Positions 1 to 8,780 are shown, numbered from the stretch's first letter. The stretch: DNA of 64,000 bases from Gemmatimonadota bacterium (GCA_028874335.1 JAPPJY010000039.1:1-64000), one strand, 5' to 3'. Numbers and translations are program-made. Notes: generated by a model from the sequence alone, not told the origin.

Positions 1-158
1 AGGCGAGGCCGAGCCATTGTGGTCGAAGACAAGGCGCGCGACCGAGTCCCATCCTTCGATTCGGCAAGGGAGCGCAACGCAGTATTTCGACCGCAATGGC
101 CGGCCGCAGCCCGGATGGGCTTTTTCAACGGGCTGCTAAGCCCCGTGCCCGGTCGACA
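1..158. other. Gene-free 3' flank of prfA holding a repeat
   Basis: No coding region is supported here. In many bacteria prmC follows prfA, but no convincing prmC start is visible before the window edge. The stretch holds family C repeat copy 1 (85-135). Bases about 6-26 look like an imperfect inverted copy of the left part of that repeat, so a slightly larger inverted structure may extend beyond the edge. Confidence 0.5.
85..135 (+). repeat. Dispersed repeat family C, copy 1 (51 bp)
   Basis: This 51 bp block begins TTTCGACCGCAA and ends TTTTCAACGGGCTG. It matches 8716-8766 at nearly every position. It contains AGCCCG and CGGGCT arms that can pair. It lies just past the 3' end of prfA, on the opposite strand. 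The function is unknown. Confidence 0.75.
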
Positions 159-1247
159 TCAGGTGGGAACTGAGCTATTCTGTTCGCCGTCCTTTAACTT
201 CTCGGCATGGTCTGCCAGGCGCAGGGCCTTGATGAATTCGTCAAGATCGCCCTCGAGCGTTTCTTCGAGTTTGTGGAGCGTGAGTTTGATCCGGTGGTCG
301 GTAACCCGGCCCTGGGGAAAATTGTACGTGCGGATCTTCGCGCTTCGGTCGCCCGTGCCGACCTGGGCCCTCCGGCTCCGGGAGGTTGTGTCCCGCTGGT
401 CCTGCAAGGCGCGATCCAGGAGCCGCGCGCGGAGGACCTTCATCGCCCTGGCCTTGTTCTTGTGCTGGGACTTTTCGTCCTGGCACTGGACGATCAGTCC
501 GGTGGGCAAATGGGTAATCCGAACGGCCGAATCGGTGGTATTGACACTCTGGCCTCCCGGCCCCGAAGATCGGTACACGTCAACCCTGATATCTTCGGGA
601 TTGACCTCGATATCCACATCTTCCGCTTCGGGAAGTACGGCAACCGTGGAAGTGGATGTATGGATGCGCCCGCTGGACTCGGTCTCGGGAATGCGCTGTA
701 CGCGGTGTACGCCGCTTTCGTACTTCAGATTTCCGTAGACATCGCTTCCACCAACCGAGAAGATAACCTCCTTGAATCCGCCGATGCCGGTCGGATTGGC
801 GCTGAGCAGTTCGGCCCGCCACCCCTTTGATTCGGAATAACGGGAGTACATCCTGTACAAATCGGCGGCAAACAGCGCCGCCTCTTCGCCGCCGGCGCCG
901 GCGCGGATCTCCACAATGGTGTTCTTGCTGTCGTTGGGATCCCGGGGGATCAGCAGGAACTGAAGTTTCCCGGTAAGCCGGGCTTCCTCACGTTCGAGTT
1001 CGGCATGCTCCTCCCGGGCGATTTCAACCAGTTCGGCGTCAGTCGAGTCCCGGATGATCTCTCCGGCTTCCTCCAGTCCGGTTACAACCCTACGGTATTC
1101 GCGGTAACTGCTGACGATTTCTTCGAGACGGCGAAACTCCATGGTGAGTTCCCTGAACCTGCCGGGGTTGGCCGCGACGTCCGGCCGGGCCATCTCACTT
1201 TGGATCTCTTCAAATCGGTTTTCGACCTCTTCAAGTTGACCGAACAT
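159..1247 (-). CDS. prfA: Peptide chain release factor 1
   Basis: RF1 reads UAA and UAG stop codons on the ribosome and triggers peptidyl-tRNA hydrolysis. The 362 aa product has the usual family length. The universal GGQ motif lies at about residues 231-233 ([10 protein letters not shown]). The codon-recognition loop carries PET at about 187-189, matching the RF1 PxT pattern and not the SPF of RF2. An AGGGA ribosome site lies about 6 nt before the ATG. It is the last gene of rho-rpmE-prfA, 139 nt after rpmE. Confidence 0.97.
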   Translation of the reverse strand: MFGQLEEVENRFEEIQSEMARPDVAANPGRFRELTMEFRRLEEIVSSYREYRRVVTGLEEAGEIIRDSTDAELVEIAREEHAELEREEARLTGKLQFLLIPRDPNDSKNTIVEIRAGAGGEEAALFAADLYRMYSRYSESKGWRAELLSANPTGIGGFKEVIFSVGGSDVYGNLKYESGVHRVQRIPETESSGRIHTSTSTVAVLPEAEDVDIEVNPEDIRVDVYRSSGPGGQSVNTTDSAVRITHLPTGLIVQCQDEKSQHKNKARAMKVLRARLLDRALQDQRDTTSRSRRAQVGTGDRSAKIRTYNFPQGRVTDHRIKLTLHKLEETLEGDLDEFIKALRLADHAEKLKDGEQNSSVPT

Positions 1248-1386
1248 TCGATTTCCCTGTCAGTTTTTCCAATGGACGGCAGCATCCGGATATCTGCCGG
1301 AGAGACAACAAAAAAGGCGAAGCGGTACGCACGTCCCCCGGCGGGCGGACGGTGCCGTTTCACCTTGTGTGTGACAAACTTGATGG

Positions 1387-1644
1387 CTAATCTTCGGCGG
1401 CTGCCTTCGCGTCGGCCTGCTCAGGGACGTTCCCGGCGTCTTCTTCGTCTATATTATAACGCCGCCGGTATCGTTCCACCATGCCCGCTGTGTCCACCAG
1501 TCGCTGCTTGCCCGTGTAGAACGGATGGCAGTTGGAGCAGATGTCCACCCGCAGTCCGGGCACGGTCCCGTGCGTTTCCAGGGATTTCCCGCAGGCGCAG
1601 GTGATGGTGGTTTCCACGTATTCAGGATGAATATTCGGTTTCAC
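1387..1644 (-). CDS. rpmE: 50S ribosomal protein L31
   Basis: This is a large-subunit ribosomal protein of 85 aa starting KPNIHPEY after the initiator, a hallmark of L31. It has the zinc-binding form, with a CxC pair near residue 16 and CSNC near residue 38. The start is GTG at 1644 with GAGGG about 8 nt upstream; the longer in-frame extension to 1737 does not look like L31. The C-terminal acidic/alanine tail is variable in this family. It sits between rho and prfA, the common arrangement. Confidence 0.95.
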   Translation of the reverse strand: MKPNIHPEYVETTITCACGKSLETHGTVPGLRVDICSNCHPFYTGKQRLVDTAGMVERYRRRYNIDEEDAGNVPEQADAKAAAED

Positions 1645-1768
1645 GTGACGAATACCCTCAGATCCGGATGAATCGGCGACAGAATCAGCCCCATAATATA
1701 GGTAAAACAGGTTTCCTGCGCAAGAACATAAAGGCAATTGGCGGGTCGGCGGGTCCTGACAGCCGCGC

Positions 1769-3076
1769 TTACAACTGCCTGTTCATTGAATCCAGGAAGG
1801 CCTCGTTGCTTCTGGTACCTGCCATCTTCTCCTTGAGGAACTCCATGGCTTCGAGGGCAGGCATCTGGTTGAGCAGCCGGCGCAGAATCCAGACCCGGTT
1901 GAGTTCCTTTTCGTCGAGCAGCAGTTCCTCTTTCCGGGTTCCTGAAAGGGTAACGTCGATAGCGGGATAGATGCGCCGGTTGCTCAGGCGCCGGTCCAGT
2001 TTCAATTCCATGTTGCCGGTACCCTTGAATTCCTCGAAAATGACCTCGTCCATACGGCTTCCGGTTTCAACGAGGGCAGTGGACAGGATGGTCAGACTGC
2101 CGCCTTCCTCGATGTTTCGCGCGGCGCCGAAGAATCGCTTGGGCCACTGCATGGCACTGGAGTCGAGGCCGCCGGTAAGGATGCGGCCGCTATGAGGAAC
2201 GACGTTGTTATAGGCCCGGGCGAGGCGCGTGATGCTGTCCAGGAGAATGACGACGTCCTGTTGATGTTCCACCAGACGCTTGGCCTTTTCGATGACCATA
2301 TCCGCCACCTGTACATGCCGGGTCGGGGGTTCGTCGAAGGTGGAACTGATGACTTCTCCGTTGACGGACCGCAGCATGTCGGTCACTTCCTCAGGTCGTT
2401 CGTCTATCAGGAGTACGATGAGATTGATTTCGGGGTGGTTCTCGGTGATTGCATTGGCTATTTTCTGCAGCAGCATGGTTTTGCCCGTAAAGGGCGGGGC
2501 TACAATCATGCCGCGCTGGCCCTTGCCGATCGGTGTCAGCAGATTCATGATTCGAGTTGAGAAGTCATTCGAATCGTATTCGAGTTTCATGCGCTGCCGC
2601 GGATGCAACGGCGTGAGGTTATCGAAGAGTGTTTTCTGTTTGGCCAGTTCCGGATCTTCGAAGTTTACGGCCTCAACCCGAATGAGCGCGAAATACTTCT
2701 CGTCGTTCTTGGGCGGGCGAATCTGACCGGAAATGGTGTCTCCCTTGCGGAGATTGAAGCGCTTGATCTGCGAATGTGAAACGTAGATGTCATCCGGGCC
2801 CGGGAGATAATTGTAATTGGGAGACCGCAGGAAACCGAAACCGTCTTCCAGGATTTCCAGAACGCCCTTGGCCAGAATCAGGCCGTTTTTGGCGGTCTGT
2901 GCCTGGATGATTGCGAAAATCAATTCCTGTTTTCTCAGGCTGCCGTAGCTATGGATCTCGAGGGACTGGGCCAACCTTGCGAGTTCCGAAATGGTCATGT
3001 TCTGGAGTTCCAGTATATCTACGCCACCTGCCCGCGGCGGCGCTTTCGGGGCTGCCCTGGTCGTTTCGGTTGCCAT
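1769..3076 (-). CDS. rho: Transcription termination factor Rho
   Basis: Rho is a hexameric RNA-dependent ATPase that ends transcription on untranslated RNA. The roughly 435 aa product has an N-terminal Rho domain, a cold-shock RNA-binding fold with a GFGFLR motif near residue 80, a P-loop APPFTGKT near residues 193-200 and a Walker B LLIDE near 223. The P-loop differs from the usual APPKAGKT/APPRAGKT by Phe-Thr. I prefer the ATG at 3076; a TTG at 3088 is also possible. A strong promoter lies about 230 nt upstream, leaving a long leader compatible with autoregulation (inference). Confidence 0.96.
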   Translation of the reverse strand: MATETTRAAPKAPPRAGGVDILELQNMTISELARLAQSLEIHSYGSLRKQELIFAIIQAQTAKNGLILAKGVLEILEDGFGFLRSPNYNYLPGPDDIYVSHSQIKRFNLRKGDTISGQIRPPKNDEKYFALIRVEAVNFEDPELAKQKTLFDNLTPLHPRQRMKLEYDSNDFSTRIMNLLTPIGKGQRGMIVAPPFTGKTMLLQKIANAITENHPEINLIVLLIDERPEEVTDMLRSVNGEVISSTFDEPPTRHVQVADMVIEKAKRLVEHQQDVVILLDSITRLARAYNNVVPHSGRILTGGLDSSAMQWPKRFFGAARNIEEGGSLTILSTALVETGSRMDEVIFEEFKGTGNMELKLDRRLSNRRIYPAIDVTLSGTRKEELLLDEKELNRVWILRRLLNQMPALEAMEFLKEKMAGTRSNEAFLDSMNRQL

Positions 3077-3485
3077 TGGCGGATCCAATATGTTGAAGAT
3101 GCTGCGTGGGGGCTACAGGCGGCTTGTCTCTCAGGGACTGCGGCCGAACCCGGACAGGCGGAGGCAGCAGCGGAGAAACGGGTCGGACGTGTCTGACTAA
3201 AGGAGGCGAATCAGAGGAAGTTCGTGTAGCAAAGGATGCCTGAAGCGAGGAGTCGTCTGTATATGTGCGGTAAATAAGTGGGAAGGAAGCGGGAGAATTA
3301 CACTGAAAAAGTAAACCAAGAACACAGGGTTGTCAAGTTTTTTCTTTATTTTTCCGTAAGATAGAGAAAATGCCGCCCGGTTGTATCGCAGGATTGGTAC
3401 CCGAAGCAGGGGGTACGGATGGAGAATCGGACTTGCCTTTTGAGAGTGGACTGCATAGGTTACGAGAGTCACCAGGGGAGCCGAT
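3077..3485. other. Divergent intergenic region rho / histidine kinase
   Basis: About 400 nt separate the rho start from the divergent kinase start. The segment holds the rho promoter (3308-3336, minus) and a purine-rich rho leader. A T-rich tract at 3337-3355 is present. I see no convincing small gene and could not assign a clear promoter for the kinase. Confidence 0.5.
3308..3336 (-). promoter_or_regulatory. Sigma-70-type promoter of rho
   Basis: Read on the minus strand: TTGACA (3336-3331), a 17 bp spacer, then TACTTT (3313-3308). It points toward rho. Confidence 0.65.
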
Positions 3486-4556
3486 ATGCCGAAATCCGCT
3501 TCGGAATACGCCGCGCTGCTGGAGGGCTTGAACGAAGGCGTGATTGCGTTCGACCGGCATCGAATCGTCGTGTTGGCCAACGCGGCATCGATTCGCCTTC
3601 TGGGACTGGCCGGACAGGCCGTGGTGGGGCGCGGGGCCGACGAGCTGTTCGCCGCAAGCCCGGAACTGCTGAAGATTCTGGAGGCCGGGTTTCGTGGTTG
3701 CCTGTACCCGGAGCCGAGGGATCTGATGTTGCAGCAGGGCGACGGCGGAATGCGTCGACTGGGCGCAACCACGTCGTACCTGAAAGCCGATTCGAAACTG
3801 GGGCTGGTTCTGGTTGTACAGGACGTTTCCGCCCTGAAGCAGATGGAGTGGGAGACGTACCAGGTCGCGAAGATGAGCGCGCTCGGGCGCCTGGCCGCGT
3901 CCGTCGCGCACGAGGTCCGAAATCCGCTGGGTGCGGTGGACATTCAGTTGCAGCTCCTGGAAGACGATCTTCGGGCGGTGGATGAGGGGGTGCGGAGCCG
4001 CATGGACCGCAGGCTCAAAATCGCCCAGATGGAGATGAAGCGGCTTGACCGGATCGTGCATAATTTTCTGAGGTTTTCCAGAACGCCGAGACTGGATCTG
4101 AAACGGGTCTGCCTGAACAACGTGGTACAGCATGTGTTCGATCTGGTCTCTCCGGAAGCCCGGGACCGGGGTATCCGGCTGGACCTGGATCTTTGTGACG
4201 GTCTTCCCGCGGTGAGTGGAGACGATAGCCAGCTGGGCCAGGCCGTCCTGAACATAACGGTCAACGCTTTCCAGGCGATGGAATCCGATGGGCAACTGTG
4301 TGCGCGAACGTGGTTGGATTCCGACGCTGGGCATGTATGCCTGTCAATTTCGGATACCGGCTGCGGGATTCCGGACGAGGAGATCGATCGTATCTTCGAG
4401 TATTACTATACCACCCGCGACGAAGGTACCGGGCTCGGTCTCTCCATCGCCCAGCAGATTATCTATCAGCATCGTGGCCACATCGAGGTGGAGAGCGAAA
4501 CAGGGAAGGGAACCGTGTTCAGGATACATATGCCGATCGCCGGACAGACCGGTTAG
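3486..4556 (+). CDS. PAS-containing sensor histidine kinase (NtrB-like)
   Basis: This cytoplasmic sensor kinase partners the NtrC-type regulator encoded next. It is 356 aa. A PAS-like domain covers roughly residues 1-115. The H-box SVAHEVRNPLG has the phosphoacceptor His at 142. The catalytic domain follows, with G1 SDTGCGIPD and G2 GTGLGLSIAQQ. No membrane segment is visible, which argues for a cytoplasmic signal as in NtrB. A GGGAG ribosome site precedes the ATG. The regulator starts 43 nt downstream, so the two are likely co-transcribed. The signal is unknown; nitrogen sensing is only one possibility. Confidence 0.92.
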   Translation: MPKSASEYAALLEGLNEGVIAFDRHRIVVLANAASIRLLGLAGQAVVGRGADELFAASPELLKILEAGFRGCLYPEPRDLMLQQGDGGMRRLGATTSYLKADSKLGLVLVVQDVSALKQMEWETYQVAKMSALGRLAASVAHEVRNPLGAVDIQLQLLEDDLRAVDEGVRSRMDRRLKIAQMEMKRLDRIVHNFLRFSRTPRLDLKRVCLNNVVQHVFDLVSPEARDRGIRLDLDLCDGLPAVSGDDSQLGQAVLNITVNAFQAMESDGQLCARTWLDSDAGHVCLSISDTGCGIPDEEIDRIFEYYYTTRDEGTGLGLSIAQQIIYQHRGHIEVESETGKGTVFRIHMPIAGQTG

Positions 4557-4599
4557 CCTGCCTGCCGAACGGTACCGGCGGTCGCGCCGGCGGAGTGAG

Positions 4600-5961
4600 A
4601 TGAAAGCGAGAGACATCAGGGTCTTTGTGGCCGACGACGAGTACCACATATGTGAGGGGCTCAAGGAGTCGCTGACGAACGTCGGGTATTCGGTCGATGT
4701 CGCCTACGACGGCGAGGAGGCGGACGAACGTCTGAATGCGCGGGTCTACCATGCGGCCATACTGGATCTCAAGATGCCGGGAATCGATGGCATCACCCTG
4801 TTGAAGCGGTTGAAGAAAACCAGCCCCGATACCGGCGTCATCATTATCACCGCCTTCGGAGAGGTCTCCACGGCGGTCGACGCCATGCGACTGGGCGCGT
4901 ATGATTACCTGGCGAAGCCGGTGGACCTCAAGCGGCTTCATCTGTCCCTGCAACACCTCCTGGAACATCAGGCGCTGGTTGCCGAGAACAAGGAACTCCG
5001 GGCCTGGCTGGGTTCGACGGAGGCCTTCGGTCAGATCGTGAACCGCAGCGCCGCCATGCAGCATGTCTGCGACACGCTGGCGCAGGCGGCGATAACCGAT
5101 GTGCCCGTACTGGTAATGGGCGATACCGGCACGGGCAAGGAGCTTGTGGCCCGGGCCGTCCACCAGCGTAGCAGCCGCAACAAGGGGCCGCTTGTCGCGG
5201 TTAACTGCGGAGCCGTTCCGGAGACATTGTTCGAGCGAGAGTTGTTCGGCCACGTCAGGGGCGCGTTTACGGGCGCCCACGCTGACAAACCGGGACGATT
5301 CGCAGCCGCTGAGGGCGGCACGCTGTTCCTCGACGAAGTCGGCGAGATTCCGCTGGCGAATCAGGTGGATCTCTTGCGCGTTCTGGAGGAAAAGATATAT
5401 ACGCCCGTTGGCAGTAATGAATCGAGAAAGGCTGACGTACGAATCATCTTTGCCACGAACAGAAACCTGGATCTGGAAGTCAGGGAGGGTCGATTCCGCG
5501 AAGATCTGTTTTACAGGATCAACGTCGTACCCATTCGGCTGCCGCAACTGAAGGATCGCAAGGACGATATTCCATTGCTTGTGGAGACGTTCATGGATGA
5601 ACTCTGTGCGGTTCATCAGAAATCCAGGAAACGATTCACCCCGGATGCGATGCGGTTGATACTGAATTACGCCTGGCCGGGAAACGTCAGGGAACTGAAG
5701 AATACGGTGGAGCGCATCGTGGTGACGTGTCCGGAAACCCGGGTCGGTCCCAAACGGCTGCCTAGTGCCATCCGCGCGACCGCGCCGGTCCGGAAGGATC
5801 TTGCCGTTCCGTTGAATTCCTCCATAGAGGAAGCGGAACGCCTGTTGATCGAGAACACGCTGGCCCACGTAACCTCCAACCGGAAAGAAGCGGCCCGAAT
5901 TCTGGGAATCAGTGTGCGTGCGCTGCAATACAAGATCAAGAAATACAACCTGGGTTCCTGA
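4600..5961 (+). CDS. Sigma-54-dependent response regulator (NtrC family)
   Basis: This is an enhancer-binding transcription activator of 453 aa. The receiver has D12/D13, phosphoacceptor D56 (ILDLKMPG), T84 and K106. The AAA+ domain has Walker A GDTGTGKE (about 174-181), the sigma-54 contact motif GAFTGA (221-226) and Walker B TLFLDE (241-246). A Fis-type helix-turn-helix closes the protein (RKEAARILGISVRALQYK). The ATG at 4600 follows GGAGTGAG and begins right at the receiver domain. The stop TGA abuts repeat A copy 1. A likely target is the -24/-12 promoter at 6313. Confidence 0.95.
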   Translation: MKARDIRVFVADDEYHICEGLKESLTNVGYSVDVAYDGEEADERLNARVYHAAILDLKMPGIDGITLLKRLKKTSPDTGVIIITAFGEVSTAVDAMRLGAYDYLAKPVDLKRLHLSLQHLLEHQALVAENKELRAWLGSTEAFGQIVNRSAAMQHVCDTLAQAAITDVPVLVMGDTGTGKELVARAVHQRSSRNKGPLVAVNCGAVPETLFERELFGHVRGAFTGAHADKPGRFAAAEGGTLFLDEVGEIPLANQVDLLRVLEEKIYTPVGSNESRKADVRIIFATNRNLDLEVREGRFREDLFYRINVVPIRLPQLKDRKDDIPLLVETFMDELCAVHQKSRKRFTPDAMRLILNYAWPGNVRELKNTVERIVVTCPETRVGPKRLPSAIRATAPVRKDLAVPLNSSIEEAERLLIENTLAHVTSNRKEAARILGISVRALQYKIKKYNLGS

Positions 5962-6123
5962 GAAGCTGTCTTAAAAACCCCAGCGGTCTTCGCGCGGCTG
6001 CAAAAGCGTCGGTCTACGTTGGGCAAATCCACCCGTATAGCCAAATATGGGCGAATTTGCCCGCCTTGACCGACCCATTTTCGCTCGCGCTCGGGACTCA
6101 CCGGGAATTTTAAAACAACTTCT
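5961..6123 (+). repeat. Foldback MITE-like repeat family A, copy 1
   Basis: This 163 bp element has terminal inverted repeats close to AGAAGYTGTYTTAAAA. Its two halves are imperfect complements, so the whole unit can fold into one long hairpin. The left end overlaps the TGA of the NtrC-like gene. It lacks the extra central segment present in copies 2 and 3. No transposase is encoded. Confidence 0.85.
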
Positions 6124-6243
6124 GAGTATCGGCACCATTGGCGTGTTCGGAGTCCCGAATGGCTCCGGGCTGCAGTTTTTGCGCAATTTGCGCGGGGTCG
6201 AGTGCAAATATTGCGCCAGCAGGCGCGTGGAGACGGATATTTG

Positions 6244-6271
6244 ACGCCTGGCGACAGGGATCGCCGGGCGT
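6244..6271. promoter_or_regulatory. 28 bp palindrome, candidate activator site (or terminator)
   Basis: The arms ACGCCTGGCGA (6244-6254) and TCGCCGGGCGT (6261-6271) match at 10 of 11 positions around a 6 bp spacer. The centre is about 80 bp upstream of the start expected from the -24/-12 promoter, within the range for NtrC-family enhancer sites. The following weakly T-rich stretch means a terminator hairpin is an alternative. Confidence 0.5.
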
Positions 6272-6312
6272 AAGTTTATTTATAATAAGCACCTGCACAA
6301 GACTGGCGAAAG

Positions 6313-6329
6313 TTGGCATTAAAGTTGCT
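6313..6329 (+). promoter_or_regulatory. Sigma-54 (-24/-12) promoter
   Basis: The sequence TTGGCA-N6-TTGCT has the invariant GG at 6315-6316 and GC at 6327-6328 with exactly 10 bases between. The predicted start is near 6340, reading toward the EIIA gene. It lies about 350 nt after a gene for a sigma-54 activator. Confidence 0.75.
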
Positions 6330-6559
6330 TATAAATAGGGAGACGGTTCTATCGGATTCGCTGATATGTCTGAAAATCGTCGTGTGGCGCTGGTTTTCAG
6401 CGTCATTCAACGGCAGGATGCCAATCTGGCAACGTGCGTTCATCGCTCGCCTGCTGCAATAATTGCATACTAACAGCTGGCTGATTCGGCGAATTCCGCA
6501 CACGTGAAACCGAACGCATATCCGGATTGAGCTGAATCCCGGGATTTCCGGTTACATTT

Positions 6560-7108
6560 ATGGCGCTGTCAAAGTTCCACTACAGCAGTGAATGGGAGAC
6601 GGACCTGACCGGAGTGGTCGGTTTCCACCCCGCGACGATGGTCCGGAACCTTGAACCCCGGGATCGGATGGGCGCAATCAAGGCCCTCGTGAACCGTTTG
6701 ACCGGCTCGGGTTACGTGACGGACAGTCTGCGGTTTTTGCAATCGGTTCTGGACAGGGAAGACCTCGAGAGTACCGCCGTCGGAAACGGGATTGCGTTTC
6801 CCCACGCACGTTGCGGTTCCGCCAGGCATCTCGGTATGGCGCTGGGCATTTCAGATCACGGTGTGGACTTCCACTCGGATACGCATCCTGAGCCGGTTCG
6901 GCTTATTTGCCTCGTTGCCGTGCCCGCGGAGGGCGACATAAGATACCTGCCGCTTCTCGGCTATCTGTGCCGACTCTTCCACGAGGATTTCACCGAGACT
7001 TTTCTGGAGTCCCGTACTGCAGCGGAGATGAATCGACGATTGCTGCGGCAGATGCGCCTGCACGGGGCTCTACCGGAGGCGTGCATGGAGCACGTCCCGG
7101 CGACCTAG
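6560..7108 (+). CDS. PTS EIIA (fructose/Ntr type) domain protein
   Basis: The 182 aa protein fits the PTS_EIIA_2 fold. Residues from about 15 give the usual N-terminal helix pattern, and the active site AVGNGIAFPHAR places the phosphorylatable His at 82. Such proteins, like PtsN, mostly regulate metabolism, ion transport or sigma-54 functions and do not transport sugar. No EI, HPr or permease gene is nearby. The ribosome site is weak. It probably depends on the -24/-12 promoter upstream, and the sigma factor gene follows 45 nt later. Confidence 0.85.
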   Translation: MALSKFHYSSEWETDLTGVVGFHPATMVRNLEPRDRMGAIKALVNRLTGSGYVTDSLRFLQSVLDREDLESTAVGNGIAFPHARCGSARHLGMALGISDHGVDFHSDTHPEPVRLICLVAVPAEGDIRYLPLLGYLCRLFHEDFTETFLESRTAAEMNRRLLRQMRLHGALPEACMEHVPAT

Positions 7109-7153
7109 AATTAGACGCGCGAAACGCACACTGATTTTCCGGAGGTTGGAAAC

Positions 7154-8005
7154 GTGGCTGGAATAATGATTCAGGACAGCGAGTCTCTAGATCTCTACCT
7201 GAGGGATATCGCTTCTTCGGAACCGCTTTCCGCAGAGACCGAGATCGCACTCGCGCACCGGATACGAAAGGGAGACCAGAAGGCCAGAGACAGGCTGGTT
7301 GCTTCGAATCTCCGATTCGTGGTCAGCGTTGCCAGGGAATACCAGAACCATGGGGTGCCGTTGGCCGACCTCATCAGTGCCGGAAACATGGGTCTGATGA
7401 CGGCCGCCGAACGATTTGACGGTACGCGGGGATTCAAATTCATATCCTACGCGGTCTGGTGGATACGTCAGGCCATACATCAAAGCCTGGCGCAGGATTC
7501 GCGCGTGGTGAGGCTGCCCATCAACCGCATCGATCTGTTGCACAATATCGCCAAGGTTTCGCGGGAGATTCGACAGACGGAGGAGGCCGACCCCGATCCG
7601 GAGACGATTGCGGAAAAACTCGGTGTTTCCGTGGACATGGTACAGGATACGCTTCTCAGGGCGCGCGACGTCTGGTCGCTCGATGCGTCTTTCAAAGACG
7701 ACGACGACCACAGCCTGCTGCATATCCTGCCGGATAGTTCTCAGAAGGCGCCGGACCTCGAAGTGGTCGACGAGTCGGTCAAGGACCAGGTGAAGATGGT
7801 CCTTGAAACGCTCGACGCCCGGGAAGCGGAAGTATTGCGGCTCTATTTCGGGTTGGGGGACGAAGAAGCGATGACGCTGGAAGAAATCGGCACCAGGTTC
7901 AGCCTTACGCGGGAACGGGTCCGGCAGATCAAGGAAAAGGCCCTCCGGCGATTGCGGCATCCGCGCCGCCGGCTGCAGCTCGAGCCGCTGATGGAGTCGG
8001 CGTAA
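7154..8005 (+). CDS. RNA polymerase sigma factor, RpoD/sigma-70 family
   Basis: The 283 aa sigma factor contains region 1.2 (SLDLYLRDI), region 2 (LRFVVSVAREY, then DLISAGNMGLMTAAERFD and ISYAVWWIRQAI), region 3 and a region 4.2 helix-turn-helix ending RVRQIKEKALRRLR. It lacks the long region 1.1 and non-conserved insert. Its length resembles the short primary sigma factors of Bacteroidetes-like lineages, so it may be the housekeeping factor; a group 2 or RpoH-like role is possible. The start is GTG with GGAGG 8 nt upstream. A strong terminator follows. Confidence 0.9.
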   Translation: MAGIMIQDSESLDLYLRDIASSEPLSAETEIALAHRIRKGDQKARDRLVASNLRFVVSVAREYQNHGVPLADLISAGNMGLMTAAERFDGTRGFKFISYAVWWIRQAIHQSLAQDSRVVRLPINRIDLLHNIAKVSREIRQTEEADPDPETIAEKLGVSVDMVQDTLLRARDVWSLDASFKDDDDHSLLHILPDSSQKAPDLEVVDESVKDQVKMVLETLDAREAEVLRLYFGLGDEEAMTLEEIGTRFSLTRERVRQIKEKALRRLRHPRRRLQLEPLMESA

Positions 8006-8088
8006 AGGCCCTGAAGTCCGGTTGTCCGGGTGCCTGTTTGTCCTCCACCGGTCGCGGAACCGTGCAGACTCGAATGGTGAAATCCAGG

Positions 8089-8123
8089 GGGCGGAGACGA
8101 AAGATGATCTCCGCCCGCTTTTT
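8089..8123 (+). terminator. Rho-independent terminator after sigma factor gene
   Basis: A perfect 9 bp stem (GGGCGGAGA / TCTCCGCCC) with a 10 nt loop is followed closely by TTTTTG. Confidence 0.85.
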
Positions 8124-8267
8124 GTTGCTTGCGCCTGGCGTTGGCCGGATGCGGTGTAGATTCGGGTCACCTTGACTGGAATCCGGTTGCAACACGTCTC
8201 GTTGCGGCAATTTGACCAATAAATCGGCAGGAGAACCGTCTTTTTACTTCATTCTGGATAGGCGCAC

Positions 8268-8297
8268 TTGACAAAATCCCACAATCGGCCCTATATT
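8268..8297 (+). promoter_or_regulatory. Sigma-70-type promoter of HU gene
   Basis: TTGACA (8268-8273), an 18 bp spacer, TATATT (8292-8297). It lies about 30 nt before the HU start codon, with a GGGGG ribosome site between. Confidence 0.8.
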
Positions 8298-8329
8298 CAG
8301 GGCAAATTCCAGAAAGGGGGTGAATTGCC

Positions 8330-8605
8330 ATGTCGAACAGGACCGATCTAGTCGATGCCATCGCAAATCAGGCCGGTCTGTCAAAAAGGAATGCCGAGGC
8401 CGCACTGCGGGTCGTTCTGAACGAAATCGCCGATTCGCTCAAAAGCGGTGATCGCGTCGCCATATCCGGGTTCGGGACGTTTTCGATCGGAACCAGAGCC
8501 GCACGTACCGGTCGAAATCCTCAGACGGGTGAGTCAATTCAGATTTCCGCGGGTAAGACCGTTCGTTTCAAAGCGGGCAAGGCGCTTAAAGACGCTGTCA
8601 ACTAG
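8330..8605 (+). CDS. HU-family DNA-binding protein
   Basis: This is a small histone-like nucleoid protein that bends DNA, acting as a dimer. The 91 aa length is typical. The HU/IHF signature is present (GFGTFSIGTRAARTGRNP) and the beta-arm contains the Arg-Asn-Pro tip that intercalates into DNA. AAAGGGGG lies 8-15 nt before the ATG. It is a monocistronic unit with its own promoter at 8268 and terminator at 8633. Confidence 0.95.
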   Translation: MSNRTDLVDAIANQAGLSKRNAEAALRVVLNEIADSLKSGDRVAISGFGTFSIGTRAARTGRNPQTGESIQISAGKTVRFKAGKALKDAVN

Positions 8606-8632
8606 CCGACATATCGCCAATTCTGCATCCAG

Positions 8633-8668
8633 AGCCTCGAGAGCAATACACGATCGGGGCTTTTTTTC
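8633..8668 (+). terminator. Rho-independent terminator after HU gene
   Basis: Stem AGCCTCGA / TCGGGGCT (one G-T pair) with a 13 nt loop, followed by seven T residues. The next promoter begins inside its tail. Confidence 0.8.
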
Positions 8669-8697
8669 TTGACAGCGCGAATCCCGGGAAATATACT
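8669..8697 (+). promoter_or_regulatory. Sigma-70-type promoter of lipoprotein gene
   Basis: TTGACA (8669-8674), 17 bp spacer, TATACT (8692-8697). Family C repeat copy 2 lies between it and the gene, so the repeat would be transcribed as a leader. Confidence 0.8.
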
Positions 8698-8715
8698 GTT
8701 TCGCGCGTCGCAGGT

Positions 8716-8766
8716 TTTCGACCGCAAGGGCCGGCCGTAGCCCGGATGGGCCTTTTCAACGGGCTG
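8716..8766 (+). repeat. Dispersed repeat family C, copy 2 (51 bp)
   Basis: A near-identical copy of 85-135 in the same orientation. It falls in the predicted 5' leader of the lipoprotein gene, ending 14 nt before its start codon. The AGCCCG and CGGGCT segments could form a hairpin in the leader RNA. Confidence 0.75.
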
Positions 8767-8780
8767 TTATGGAGACACGA

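Larger units (their letters stand above)
6124..6559. other. Regulatory intergenic region upstream of EIIA gene
   Basis: About 436 nt lie between repeat A copy 1 and the EIIA gene. It holds a 28 bp palindrome (6244-6271) and a -24/-12 promoter (6313-6329). An untranslated leader of about 220 nt follows, containing a CTGAAAA...TTTTCAG hairpin around 6371-6401. I find no credible small protein gene; a non-coding RNA within the leader cannot be excluded. Confidence 0.55.

Noticed and set aside
1640-1737. Longer L31 protein starting at 1737
   Set aside because: The extra 31 residues are unlike any L31 N-terminus; the GTG at 1644 with GAGGG upstream gives the canonical start.
4288-4599. N-terminal extension of the NtrC-like protein
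   Set aside because: It runs antiparallel in meaning to the kinase C-terminus (overlapping it in another frame), is low-complexity, and the receiver domain starts exactly at the ATG at 4600 with a ribosome site.
6244-6271. Rho-independent terminator for the NtrC-like gene
   Set aside because: Not fully excluded, but the following sequence has no proper T-run and the site spacing to the -24/-12 promoter fits an activator site better, so it is listed as regulatory with modest confidence.
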